Shown here one piece after another: positions 16,251 to 27,284 of a stretch of DNA of 64,000 nucleotides (its first letter is position 1; each line of letters begins with the position of its first letter). The notes beneath the pieces were generated by a model. It searched no databases and had not been told where the DNA came from. It saw only the letters and a list, made by a program, of their open reading frames with translations. Source of the stretch: Cristatella mucedo (taxonomy: Eukaryota; Bryozoa; Phylactolaemata; Cristatellidae). The stretch spans positions 3,270,001 through 3,334,000 of the forward strand of contig WPIO01000016.1 of NCBI GenBank assembly GCA_009760855.2, written 5' to 3'. Made by a program: the position numbers and the translations under genes.

Positions 16251-19200
16251 GCCCATCTGCTGTTGCTGACAAGCCCAATGTGATTAATCAGGGAGCCCAG
16301 CAGATCCGCCGTGAGGATTGTGGTAATTTATTCAGTGATTTATGCGGTGAGCCGGAACCACAAACAGGACGAGACCGGCCGGCTTAAGCCATTTCCACCA
16401 GCCGGCAGATCAGCCAAGGCTGGGGCTGATGAGGTGGGCGGGCAGGCCAGGGGTGGTTGAAGGGACAGACAAAGGCAAGGTCACCTCAGGGTGGAGCCTT
16501 ACCGACATGAGCGATGGTGCACCTGGAGGCTCCCTCACGCCCGGCGAATGTGTCAAGGCCCCCCTCAGCCCTGACCCTTATCCCTGGCTCGGTAGGACGC
16601 CCGTCGAATTCTGCCTCCTGCCCAGGCTGAACAAACAGGGCTCTGATGGCCACCACGTGGGCCTCCAGCTGCTGCCGATACACACAAAAGACTGGACTTC
16701 GGCGGGCAACCCGAGAGGCACGACCAAAACAACAACCTGCCGGCTACGAAGACACTCGACTGGTCCGGTCCCCTCAGACATGTCCGGCGGCCAATCGGTT
16801 TACATCGCCAGCAAACCGCAAACTGGGTCAAACAAAGAGCCGTCTGAGACCGGTCAGCTGCTGCAGGTAGACCGTAGGCCGGGCGGCAAGACAGCCGACA
16901 ACCGCTTGCAATGAATCTAAACACCGGTCAGACCGCAATGCCTCGAGGGTGGCAAAGCCTCTTTTGTTCATGGCTCACACTGGCTGACCCAGCGGTTAAC
17001 TGATCTCCCACTGAGCCAGCCTTGACCTCCCCTCGAAGTTAAGCTGGGCAGCAGTAAATAATGATTCGATTACCAGCTGGGCCATCAGATCTCGGGCCTT
17101 ATGGGCTGGCTGGCTAGCTAGCTCGCTTGACACGAGCGGCCCGTCCCTGGCAGCTACTGCCTCCCAGCTTCTACAAACATCACTGGCACAGCCTGGTCAA
17201 AGTCTTTCCTGAAGCAGCCGCCCCCAAAAGAATAAACCAAGCAGCTCAACACGATCAAGTCAATCATCACAGTCAAGCTCTTAACAATCGGCTGCCTCTG
17301 GCGAGGTCAAGGCCTTCATTGGCTTGGCTTTGTGAGAGAGAGAGAGACAGAGACAGAGAGAGAGACGGAGAGAGCATAAGGTGCAGGTCGGGCAGAGCCC
17401 CTGCCTCACTCACTCCACGATCACCTCCTTGCCCCACCCTTTAGCTTGCGCACATGGACGCTGCCAGCCAGCCAGCTGCGGCCACAGCCCGCCGTACCAA
17501 TGATGCTGAACGAGGCGACGAAGGCCAGCCACCACCAGATGAAGATGAACACCTTCTCGTTGAACAGATTGACGTTCAGCAGGCACTGCACGGTGTACGG
17601 ATGCAGGTTGTCGCCCATACGGCGCACCTGGAAATCGCACCACGTGACGCGCGGGAACAGTGGTGATGCAGTCCAGTCTTTGTTGGTCAGAAAGTCACTG
17701 AGCGCCTGGTAGCCGTACATGCTGTAGTTGGCATCTGCAGCGAAGAGACGACGACCGGCCGATAGGAGGAGGCGAGAGTACGTGGCGAGGAGACGTGGCA
17801 GCGTCAGCGGAAGAACCCTGTGCCGACGCCCCCCCCCCCCCCCGGCGAAGGCCGGTAATAGGAGGCTCCAGTGCAAGCAAGCAAGCAAGCAACGAAACAC
17901 ACCAAGCGCAGGCCCGTCCCGGGGCAGCTCCGAAACCAACCCAGCACCATTTTCCTCATACGATCCCGCTAGCTGCTGCAGAGAGGCGGCGCACGTGGGG
18001 CGACGCTTGCTCGAGCTCACAGGCGCCAGCCACAAGGACTGAGAGGAAAAAGTGGATGCTTGCTCGAGCAGCTCCATGCTGCAGCTCCATGCTGCTGCTC
18101 CATGCTGCTGCTGCCCGGTCGGCTACACCAAAGGAGACGTCGTCGTTGACACCTCGTCTACGGCCTTTCAAAGCTGCTGCTGGCAGGAAACGCCAACTGC
18201 CGGTCGCCATCCGATGTCTGGCTGGCCACGGGCTAACAGGAAGGGGCCATCTTGAGCAAGCATGGGGGGCTGCTCGAATCGTCAAGTGTGGTGGCGAAGT
18301 AAACAAAGCCCAGCAGGGCGGGGCAGACAGAGCAGGCGATTGGGCAGCTCGGCAGACCGGTAAAATAAAAGATGAAAACATGCTAACCCTCTTCCTCACT
18401 CAGAGAGTGGTCAAATTAGGCGATCCAAAACACTGAATGAGGAAGTGTGGCTACTGAATTACGATCAGTCTGCAACCGGTGTGTTGGGTGGGACAGCAGC
18501 TGTGCAGCTGCCGTGCAGGCATGGAGACGGTGAGAAGGGCTGCTGCAAATCGCAAGAATGCCGGAACACAAGAGCTCAGCTCAGCTGCAGCATGCAAGCA
18601 GCAGCAGAAGCAGCGGCCGCAAGGAATCGACAGCAGCCCAGCCTTCTCCAGCTCTGGGTGGCATAGGGGAGATAGAAAGAGATGGAAGGACAGCCAGTCA
18701 GGCAACGGCAGCAGCTGCTGCCCTGTCAGTCAGCTGCTGCAACGACCCGTGTGCCAGGCCACGAAAGTATAAACAGCAACTGAAAATGTGCAGGGGAGGG
18801 GCGAGCTGAGAGGGGATGAGATTTCGAGACGGCTCCCGAGGGTTGATGCCGACCGAAACAAAATCTACCACTGTAGCCTCCCCCCTCCCGAAGGGATCCG
18901 GCACGGGTAACGGTCTAGTTAGACCTGGCGATGACGAAAAATCCACATCAAATGCATTCTAACTCTACATCAAAATGTAATGTAAAATCTCTGCGTAGTG
19001 CAATGTAAAATGTAATGTAAAATCTATATCAAATGTATTACCATAATCATTAAAAACAATACAGCCGAGTTTGCCACACTGCTGCAGAAGCAGGCTCGCC
19101 CCATCTCTGGCTCTTCAACCACGAGCTACTGCACTCTCTTTTTCACGATCCAGGTCGTCAGTTCGAGTCATGAAGTGAACGATCCCTTATTGCCAACTGC

Positions 19201-19628
19201 AAGGGGGTGGTGATGGCCGTTAAGGCTCTTCTGTCGCTTAGTCAGTTAAAAAGAGATCTCGGCCGAAAGCCAAATGAAATGTAGTGACAGAGGGAAGCTG
19301 TTGGGATCAAGGTCGACGGAGGTGGCACTGCAACGAGTGCAGTCAGCAAACGCAGAGCTCAGAAAGCAGCCTCGACAGGGTGGCAGAGGAGGAGCCACCT
19401 CCCCCCCCCCCCCGCAGCACCGTCCGGAGCACATCCCACTTACGAATGATACTGTTGAGAATGAAAAACTGAGATACAGCGTTGGCGATGTAGAGCAGCT
19501 TGACAATCATGTACCACACTATCAGGTAGCGGCCGTAGCGGCCGCCGATCACCAACGTCTTGCCCTTGCCTCGAGACAGCTTCTGCAACGGACGAGCGAC
19601 GCAGCGCTTCAGCGGCCTCTGGCGAGAG

Positions 19629-19664
<36 letters not shown>

Positions 19665-20952
19665 GCCTCTCTGTCCGTCCACATCGGTCTCAACCGCGCA
19701 ACAGCCGACGGCCTGGCAGCAGAGCGAGCAGGCTAGCAGACGACTAGCACACAGCTGCCAGTACTCACGCTTGTCGGCTTGTTGCTCAAATAGCCTAGAT
19801 GTCTATCGATCTGATTGATCAGGTACACGTAAGTCTTGTCGCGCTTGTCCGGGTCAAGGCTGTCCGTGCCTGCCGTCGCTTTCACGACGTTCTCCACGTC
19901 GTAACCGCTCGAGTGGGCAGCCCATTTCCACACGAAAGCTGCAGCGCAGCGCAAGGAGAAAGCTGAAGCCACGGCAGCAGCAGCAGCGGAGGTAGAGGCA
20001 GCGGCAGCAGCGGAGGCAGAGGCAGCGGCAGCAGCGGAGGCAGAGGTCGGCACGCTAGCGTGCCGACTCCCGTGGAGGCTGCACCGGCAGCGGGCACGCG
20101 TCCGACGCACCACATCATCGATGTGGCACTGGCGGTGGCACTTGCCTGGTATGGCAAACAGGAATATCTGGAATGCGAGTATGATGGGAACCCACTGATA
20201 AAATTGAAGTTCCTTCTGCCTCTTTATCTCTGATGCCTCTTTGTTGTCCAAGCTCTCGACCAGGTCCGTGTCCAGGGGCAGATAGTAAGTATTTTTGACC
20301 TGCACGTAGCGAGAAATGCCGGCAAATGAATGATAATGCATTGTTATTGCATGCTGGCTCTGGGCAGCCTTCCACCGACGGCTACTCACAAAACAGTAAT
20401 TGTCCGTGAACTTGACCCATTGGCCGTTGAACTCGGCAGGAGTGAAGCAGTCAATTGGGTCGCCCACGTAAGTCTTCGTCGTCAGGGCCATCGCGCACAT
20501 CACGAAAATGCCTAAAAAAGCATCCGGCACGGTCGCACTCAGCTTTGCCGGATCAAAGTGACAAAGCACGCACACCGCTGAGAGTTTGGTGTTGGCCTAG
20601 GTATAAGGGTAAGGTGCTCGCTCTTCACAACCCACATCGTGGGCTCGAGTCCCCTTCAGCAAGCAATCCTTTACTGGCACTGCGAGCGGATAGGCTGACG
20701 AGCCGGCCTGGCTCGTCTGCCTCGTCTGCACAATTGGGGAATCAGCTGAATCAGCTAACTGGGATCTCTCTTTTTTCACGCACAGCCTCACACACACACA
20801 GCAACAGTGGCTTCAGCAGCAGCAGCAGCGGCGGAGGCAGCAGCTGACCTCGCCGTTCATGAGCCGCCACACGCCCCTCGGCTCCCTTCGAGCACGTCCC
20901 TCTGAGCTCGGCTCGCAGAACCAGCAGCAGCAGCAGAACCAGCAGCAGCAGA

Positions 20953-20983
<31 letters not shown>

Positions 20984-22557
20984 AGCGCACACAAATAAAA
21001 GCATCTGCCGTGTAGGAATTTCGATGTGGCGCGCGCCGGCCACCTGCGCTGCCCAAGCCATTCCCAGCTACCGTTTGCTAAGACCGGCAATTACCAGAAC
21101 AGCTAGAGCTCATCCAGCTCCAGTGCCCAGTGCCGCGCAGTACTAGCGGGTAAGTTTTCGTTTCATCGCCGAGAAGCTGATATCAGTGGACCGAATCCCG
21201 CCGCCGCCGAGCGCTCTTTCACGCACCCAAGTGGGGAGGGCACCATCGTTACCGATGGTGATAGCTTATACTAGCCAGGCAAGGCAAGGAGCGGTCGAGT
21301 GCTATTGATTGCTTGCTTGACTGGAGTGCATGCGTCTGAACCAGCCAGAGCAACCTCGTGCACACACTCGCTGGCAATTGTGGTCACTGCCATTGATCAC
21401 TCCTCCTTCCTGCAAAGCTCTCACTGCTGTGCCAGCGCAACAAATGTAAAGCGCCTAGAAACAGATTGAGTTCTCTGAGGGCGCTTTATCATGTGCATTA
21501 TTATTATTATTATTATCATTAAATACTTCGCCCGACTATAACTTTAAGCAATGCGCAGTGCGATCGTCTTAAGCAAATACCAGAGACGAGCTCGGCGATC
21601 AGCGCTGCTCTCTATGTTTTAGCAAACTTGGAAGCATTAGCAGCACGGAAGTACATCCGTAGCACGGCTGCGGGCAAAGCGGATGGCGGCGTAGAGCCGG
21701 TGACATTCGAATGACTCAGGCCTGAAAAACATGCCACCGAACAGAGAGTCGGCCCTCCAGTGCGACGTCATCTTTCTTATCAGCACAACTGCACGCAGGC
21801 AGTCAACCCAAGTCCAGCGGCTGGAAACCAGTGGACTCCGATCGTGGATCACAAGACACGTAAAGGCACAGACCCACCTGCGAGAGAACTGCACACCATG
21901 CCTGCATCGCCTTTGCCTCCTACGAGGCGTTGCTCGGCTGAGCGAGCCGTTCTTACACCGACGTCACCGACGCTGGCGATTCAGCTGCGACTCTCCCAAG
22001 TCGCAGCATTCGAAAACTTTCAGTGCGCTCGACATCGCCTGCAGCCAGCGGCTCCTCTGAGGCGTGACATGACGAGATACTTTTATTAACACATCGGGAC
22101 GTGCGGTCCGGTGACGACCGGCACTCGAGCTTCGTTATGCACGGGCGGAAACGCTATGGACAGACCCCGGCCACAGGGACCGCTGAGAGGAATGCCCATC
22201 GCTTGGCGCGAAGCCGGCTCGAGCCGTTGCTCGCTCGATCGCTCTCGTTCCTTAAACGCCTAGCTGTGCTGCCGCCTCCGCCAGCTGCTGCTGCTGCAGC
22301 GCCGACAGTCGCCCTTTTGTCTTTCCTACCTCCCTACTCCCTCTCCGCTGGCTGGCCGGCAGACCGCCCCACTGGGCGGCCGCCCCACCTCCGTCCTCGC
22401 AGGCGACAGAAAGATCGGCGGCTGGACTCTCGAGCCGACAGCCGACGCGGCAAGCCTTACCTATCGTGTAGCGATTGCTCAGACGGTCGTACATGTCGTC
22501 GTCCCGGCGCCGAAGCAGATTGAAGCCATTCTGCAAGGACTTCACAAAGGACGACAT
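15488..22557 (-). CDS. Innexin B, gap-junction/hemichannel protein (415 aa, 7 coding exons)
   Basis: The join is complement of 22461-22557, 20390-20511, 20146-20299, 19769-19938, 19444-19582, 17498-17734 and 15488-15816: 1248 nt, open throughout, TAG at 15490-15488. Seen: MSSFVKSLQNGF N-terminus; TM1 about 31-45; first loop with YVGDPIDCF (Cys54) and YCF (Cys72); FYQW at 106-109, a conservative form of the YYQW signature, leading into TM2; TM3 about 200-223; second loop with Cys260 and Cys278; TVQC, NLFNEK and WWW (294-296) before TM4; then a hydrophilic C-tail ending NNYTP. Intron phases are 1, 0, 1, 0, 1, 1. Intron 3 needs a GC donor (AG|GCAAGT) because no GT nearby keeps the frame. Exon 5 has a second in-frame acceptor 36 nt upstream (exon to 19618); I chose 19582 because the cytoplasmic loop then matches innexin A in length. 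The acceptor TTGCAG lies six bases before the ATG. The gene is intact and in tandem with innexin A. Confidence 0.94.
15860..16249. repeat. 14-bp minisatellite (about 23 units) running into (CAG)22
   Basis: GCAGCAAGCGCTTT is repeated from 15860 to about 16183, with a few 13- and 16-bp variants and single-base changes, and passes directly into (CAG)22 at 16184-16249. The array lies in innexin B intron 6, and its edge is 44 bp upstream of the last exon's acceptor; on the transcript it reads (CUG)22 followed by the 14-mers. Since 14 is not divisible by 3, each frame gives a different Ala/Leu/Cys-rich peptide; none is coding. Confidence 0.96.
19119..19252 (+). mobile_element. tRNA-derived SINE, family A (in innexin B intron 5)
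   Basis: B-box-like GGTCGTCAGTTCGAGTCATG, the body string CCTTATTGCCAACTGCAAG, and the end GTTAAGGCTCTTCTGTCGCT match the family consensus. It lies antisense to innexin B inside the 1709-bp intron 5. Confidence 0.75.
19631..19662. repeat. (TC)n microsatellite in innexin B intron 4
   Basis: A 32-bp run, purine (GA) on the transcribed strand, lying just upstream of the two possible exon 5 acceptors. Confidence 0.95.
19975..20048. repeat. 24-bp GC-rich tandem repeat in innexin B intron 3
   Basis: Three units close to GGCAGCGGCAGCAGCGGAGG plus CAGA. They lie inside the intron with the GC donor. Confidence 0.8.
20590..20695 (+). mobile_element. tRNA-derived SINE, family A, 5' part
   Basis: A-box-like TAGGTATAAGGGTAAGGTGC and B-box ATCGTGGGCTCGAGTCCCC are spaced as in the other copies. 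The similarity fades after CAATCCTTTACTGGCACTGC. It lies in innexin B intron 1. Confidence 0.65.
20920..20986. repeat. CAG-rich microsatellite with AAC interruptions
   Basis: Runs of CAG broken by AAC, inside innexin B intron 1. Poly-Gln and poly-Leu frames across it are artefacts. Confidence 0.9.
21430..21530 (+). mobile_element. L2-type LINE 3' tail
   Basis: Only the terminal hairpin (AAAGCGCCTAG to GAGGGCGCTTTATC) and the (ATT)n tail are present: an extremely 5'-truncated copy in innexin B intron 1. Confidence 0.85.
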
Positions 22558-22569
22558 GGGAATCTGCAA

Positions 22570-23121
22570 AAACGAGCGACCGCTGCGAGCTGCCGCCTGG
22601 AGCTTCCGGCGCGGTCGACGCGCGCGACGCTAGCGGCCGCCAGCTTCAAGGGACGGACGCGAGCGACGTCAGTCGGCCTTAGCGCCGCTCACGGGTTTTC
22701 TAACTCGGATGCGTAGCCGCGATACGACGGACCGCGGACCGGACAGGACCGCGGGCGCGCGCGTCGACCGCGCCGACGGCGCGAGACTTGGGTCTGGTAC
22801 GTGCGGGCCAGGCGGCGAAGAGCGGGGGGGGGGGGGGTGAGCGGACGGATGCCGGCAACAAAGGACCTAGATTCCCGCCGATGGTCGCCGCTGCCGCTTC
22901 AGGTTCGAAGGAATGAAGAAAAATAAAAGGGAACATTTACAAAAATATATTTGTAGGGCGCCCCAACGTCAAGTCACACGCGCGCGCACACACACACTCG
23001 TCCAACACCTGTTGACGACGGACGGCTGATAACGACGGGCGACAGTGCGGGGGCCGCGAGTGCCTATCGCGCCGACGCGACGAGGCTCCACAGAGCGGGA
23101 GAGAGAGGGAGAGGGAGAGAG

Positions 23122-23156
<35 letters not shown>

Positions 23157-23499
23157 CCAGCGAAACTAGTTATAAGAAACGCGACCGCCGCACTGCGCTT
23201 ACCACTCGCTCGCAGCACTTTACTCAAAAGGTCGGCTCGCTCACACGAGCGACGCAGCCAACGGCCCACTAGGCTCTAGAAGACCGGAAGTGCTGGCCGT
23301 TTGCGGGTTGGCTATTGGCCCCTGTGGGGGCGTATTAGTAACGTAGCTACAATTGCAGCGCCCTCCCTACCCACCGCCCCATCCCCACGCCTGGAGGGTG
23401 GGGGGCGCGCGCGCGGGCGAAAGCAGCGGCAGCAGCGGCAGCAGCAGCGCACCCGACGAACCGGCCTACCTAGCTGTAGTGCGCCGCGAACTAGGCGAA

Positions 23500-23546
<47 letters not shown>

Positions 23547-24720
23547 TACAGGCCATCGTCCAGCGAGATGAGGCGCAGCGTGCGTGCGGACTCCCGATGC
23601 GCCTCGGTAAGGCGCGAGCGGGGGGGGGGGCGGGGCGGGCCGTACGCGCGACCGGCCATCGCCGACGCCACCGACCGACCGACCGCGAGTTCGCGGCGCA
23701 CTCGGTCCAGAGTCGTTCGCTGGCTGCCGCTCCGTCACGCGCGAAAAACTGCGAACGTAGCTCACGCTCTCCGCTGCCCTGTACGCACGCCGTTCGCTAG
23801 CCGGCGGCCTCGGCACGAGCGGGGAGGGAGGCTCGCAGGGGACGGACGAATTGTGAGCCTGCTCCCGCTGAGAGAGGTAGGAAAATTTAACGAACGCGGA
23901 CGCTGACTCGCCTAGCTCGCCGAGTCCCGGTCTGAATCTATGGAGGCCTTGCAAATAGGCGTCCGCTCATTTTTTTCCCTCTCCTGAAGAGCCGGACACC
24001 GCTCCCTGGCGCGGGTGACCTTCCGAGCTAGATGTTTTCGTGGAAACAGTGAACGACCCGGTTTCGCCCAGGGGTCACGGCGCTCGCCTCCGCACGGATC
24101 GAGGGCTCGCTCGAGCCCAGCGGCGTAAGCGAAGCGTTCGGATAGGGCGCTGTGCAAATAAATGGCTTATATTTTGTATTAACAAACGAGAACTTCTGCA
24201 GCGTCCCGCGGACGCTGACTCGCGGGGCGGCGCGGCGGCACCGCGTGATCCCATTTCCAAAGCTGGAAATGTACATTAATAAACAATAATAACAATAATG
24301 ATACGACATTCGTATATCGTCCCGAGACGTAAGCAACGTCGCGGCTGCCGTTGCGCCGCTGCCGCCACTCGGCCGCCTTCGCGAAGTCGCTCGAAAATTG
24401 GACCGTCGATGGCGCACGCCTAGGAAAAACGCACAACGACCGGCAGGTCGCTACAGCGACTCGCGGAAAAGGCTTTCTCGTTCGCTACGCGCTTCATTCG
24501 CGTGCGCAGGGAAAGCGAAGGCCTTCCCAAGAACTCGGGCACGCTACTTCTTCTTCGATGTTTTTCTCGCGCGCGCGGGGGGGGGCCTGGCCTGCCGGAA
24601 GCCCTCCCCCTCCACGCACGCGAGAAATAACGTCGAAGGAGAAGGTGGCCTGGCCGGCGGTGGCGTCCGTCGCGGTCAGAAGCTGCGAGGTTAAGTTTTA
24701 AGTAGCGACCGCGACGCGTC
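22570..24720. promoter_or_regulatory. CpG-rich region, candidate innexin B promoter/5' exon
   Basis: Immediately upstream of innexin B's first coding exon, the sequence is GC-rich and dense in CpG, including (GCC)15 at 23501-23546 and C/G homopolymer runs at 22817-22828 and 23620-23629. Short GA and TA repeats lie at 23100-23156. No coding exon was recognised. The position fits a CpG-island promoter or a non-coding first exon, but no core promoter motif could be assigned with confidence. Confidence 0.45.
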
Positions 24721-24764
24721 TTCAGATTGTATGCACAGGTTGCAGTAGCGTGTCCGGCGTAATA

Positions 24765-24850
24765 ATGATAATAATAATAATGCACTTGATAAAGCGCCCT
24801 CGGAGAACTTAATCTCTCTTCCTAGGCGCTTTACATTTGCTGCGAAGGGA
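24765..24850 (-). mobile_element. L2-type LINE 3' tail
   Basis: Reading the minus strand: TTTACATTTGC complement, hairpin arms GGCGCTTT and AAAGCGCC, then TAATAA-type tail at 24765-24781. A 5'-truncated stub. Confidence 0.85.
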
Positions 24851-25077
24851 AATGCAATGCGTAGTCGACTTAACGCGACGACTGAGCCACCGTCGGTATC
24901 GGCATTTCGCGTAGGAATACCAGCGCCCAGTCTTTATTTTAGCGATCCGTTTCGCCGGCTCCTCGAGAGCGGCAGCAGAGCTCGCCGCCCGCCGGCTCTT
25001 ACGGCAGAGAGAGAGACGCGCTGCTGCGGGTTAATGAGCGTGACTACCGCCGCGGCGATCGCCGATGTATTGTACTT

Positions 25078-25195
25078 TATTTGAATTTATGTAGCGCCCC
25101 AGGAGAACTTAATCTCTATTCAGCCGCTTTACGCGTGCCGCATGGCTCGAGCCCGCAACACCTCGGTCGCGTTTAAGGCGGCCGGCACCTTGACC
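25078..25195 (-). mobile_element. tRNA-derived SINE, family B
   Basis: Tail TAGCGCCCCAGGAGAACTTA, hairpin partner near 25125, and the complement of a B-box (GGCTCGAGCCCGCAACACC) in order. This is the L2-tailed SINE family. Confidence 0.75.
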
Positions 25196-25599
25196 CCGGG
25201 GTCAAGCCGAGGCGTCAATATTAATAGCAAAGTGCATTTCGCGCTCGCTCGAGGACAACTCAAAGGTCTCGTGGATCAAAGGTCGCTGGCGAATCCAACT
25301 AGACGGGGCAGCCAACTGAGTTTGGAGAGCTACTCGCTGAGCGACTGCTGCGCGACCGATGCCATTGGGGGCTCCGCGTGCTAAGATTGGAACCGTCCTC
25401 TCTGGAAGCGTCGGTAGCCGTGCTGCATCCGGCGGCAGGCGATCCGGTCATGACCTTCCCCCCCGGCCTTGAAGGCCTTTGGCCTTCGGTAAGTGACTCG
25501 ACGGCGTGGCTTGCATTAGATAAACAACGGGTTACGCTAGCGACTAGCGACGGCCTAGTCGCTGGGCACCGCGTGCCCGAACTCGTGTGCCTCTGCTCA

Positions 25600-25725
25600 C
25601 GTATCCGCTCGCCCCGACCAAGGTCGGACTGAGGTCGTGGGCTCGAGCCCCGAGGCATATGTGAAGCGCCTGAATAGAGATTGAGTTCTCTTGGGGCGCT
25701 ATATAAATAAATTACATATTTATAT
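25600..25725 (+). mobile_element. tRNA-derived SINE, family B
   Basis: B-box GGTCGTGGGCTCGAGCCCCG, then GCATATGTGAAGCGCCTGAA, the hairpin partner TTGGGGCGCTATATAAATAA and an AT-rich tail. The clearest + strand copy of the family. Confidence 0.88.
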
Positions 25726-26084
25726 ATCCTAGCCTCGGTCGCAAACATCGTGCGCTGGCTGGACGCAGCCAGTGTGCGCCGCACGTCAGCCAGCCGGGTG
25801 GCTGGCTGTGCTATTCTTGGCTGGCGCACTAATCCCCTGAACTTCGCCCACATCGCGCCCGGCCCCAGCCAGCTCCGAGCTGCGATCCTACCGGCAGCCT
25901 ACAGCTGGACCTAGAGCCGGCTCGTCTAAGGCTTAAGGATGGCCTACCTGTAACCTCATTCTGGTTTTCGTTTGCAAGAAAACGCTCCTAAGCACACAGA
26001 GAGGCACGTTACTAAGAAGATACACATAAGTAGGCGGTAGGCAGGAGCGTAAACAAGATTACGAACAGCCAGCAGTAGCTAGAC

Positions 26085-26200
26085 TGTAAGGCTTTTGGTC
26101 GTGCCTTCTTTACGGTATCTGCAAAGTGCCTAGAGATGTCGATTCACTTCTCACCGGGTGCTATGCGAATTTATTATTATTCTTATTATTATTATAGGAG
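26085..26200 (+). mobile_element. Diverged LINE/SINE 3' tail
   Basis: GCAAAGTGCCTAGAGATGTC and GGGTGCTATGCGAATTTATT, followed by TTATTATTATT, recall the L2-type hairpin and tail, but the inner stem has decayed. Confidence 0.5.
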
Positions 26201-27067
26201 TGAGGTCTGCAGCTGCTACACGATATCTTCAAAGAGGCCACCGCCTTAAGGGGGGAGGAGGCCTAGCCGATCGAAGCAACTGCCCAGGTTTTGGCGCCAG
26301 TCACCTAGCGGCCGGGCTTAATTTCGGATAACGAGGGCGCGCGATATCGCACCAAGCGATCGGCTTGTCTGGCTGTTGGGGCAAAAGAGAGAAGCAGTGA
26401 CGTCTAGCGAAGCTTTTACTTTTCGGCACTCGCACTCCGTGTAAGCTGGCCGACTTCCAGAGGTATTTTCTTCAGGTTGCACTTGACTGTTTGATGCAAG
26501 CAACTCACGAATGGCAGCGCTGTAGCACGCATGATGCAAGCATGCATGAGTTGGCTGCGGCGGCGGCGGCGGCGGCAGCTCTCGCACAGTGCGAATAGTG
26601 TAATCCAGCCCGGAGCGTGACTAGCGTCCCTGCCTCTATTATTAGCACACGGTTCTGAGCCAGACAGACCGGCATTGTGCGCACGCACGCGTCGTTTGGG
26701 TTTTCCGGCGCGGTAGGCCGTCCACTGTGAGACTGAGCGTCGAAAACGTCTGCAGCGAGACGGCGGGAACGCGGCCTGGCGAGGCGGGAGCCTCGCGCAC
26801 GCAGCAATTGTCCAATTGAGTTTCGGAGAGACTACCGCCTGCGGCGCCGCTTGAGCCCGGAGCCTCGGTCAGAGTTTATAATTGCTATAGGGTGAAGAGT
26901 TGCAAACATCATGTCCGCTGAGTTCGGCTACAGGATATGATGGACTTATCCGAAACTTTTTTGAGGTCATTTGGAGAGCTACTCACTGAGCGACTGCTGC
27001 GAAATTCCACAAGCACGCTGCTACGACCGCGCAATAGATAAAAGATCAAACAAATGTTAGCTCATTA

Positions 27068-27215
27068 AATAGCCTCATTTGTATAGCGGCAGAAGAGCCT
27101 TAACGGCTATCGCCACCGCTTGCAGTTGGCAATATAATGGATCGCCCACTGCAGAATCCGAATCTACGACCTCGATCGCCTAGAGCCAGCGAGCTCTACC
27201 TTCCGGGCTACCACG
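27068..27215 (-). mobile_element. tRNA-derived SINE, family A
   Basis: The reverse complement shows an A-box-like start, the B-box GGTCGTAGATTCGGATTCTG, the TTGCCAACTGCAAGC body and the AAGGCTCTTCTGCCGCTATA end. The best-preserved minus-strand copy. Confidence 0.82.
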
Positions 27216-27284
27216 GCCCGCAACGCTCACTAGCTCAGATGGCGGCACAACGCTTGCAATGTGCAAAGACCTCAACAACAACAA

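Noticed and set aside
15299-16387. 362-codon + strand frame rich in Ala/Leu/Gln
   Set aside because: Antisense to innexin B's last exon and driven by the 14-bp minisatellite and CAG run.
22461-22569. Upstream start for innexin B at 22569
   Set aside because: It begins with TTG inside the TTGCAG acceptor; the ATG at 22557 matches the family N-terminus.
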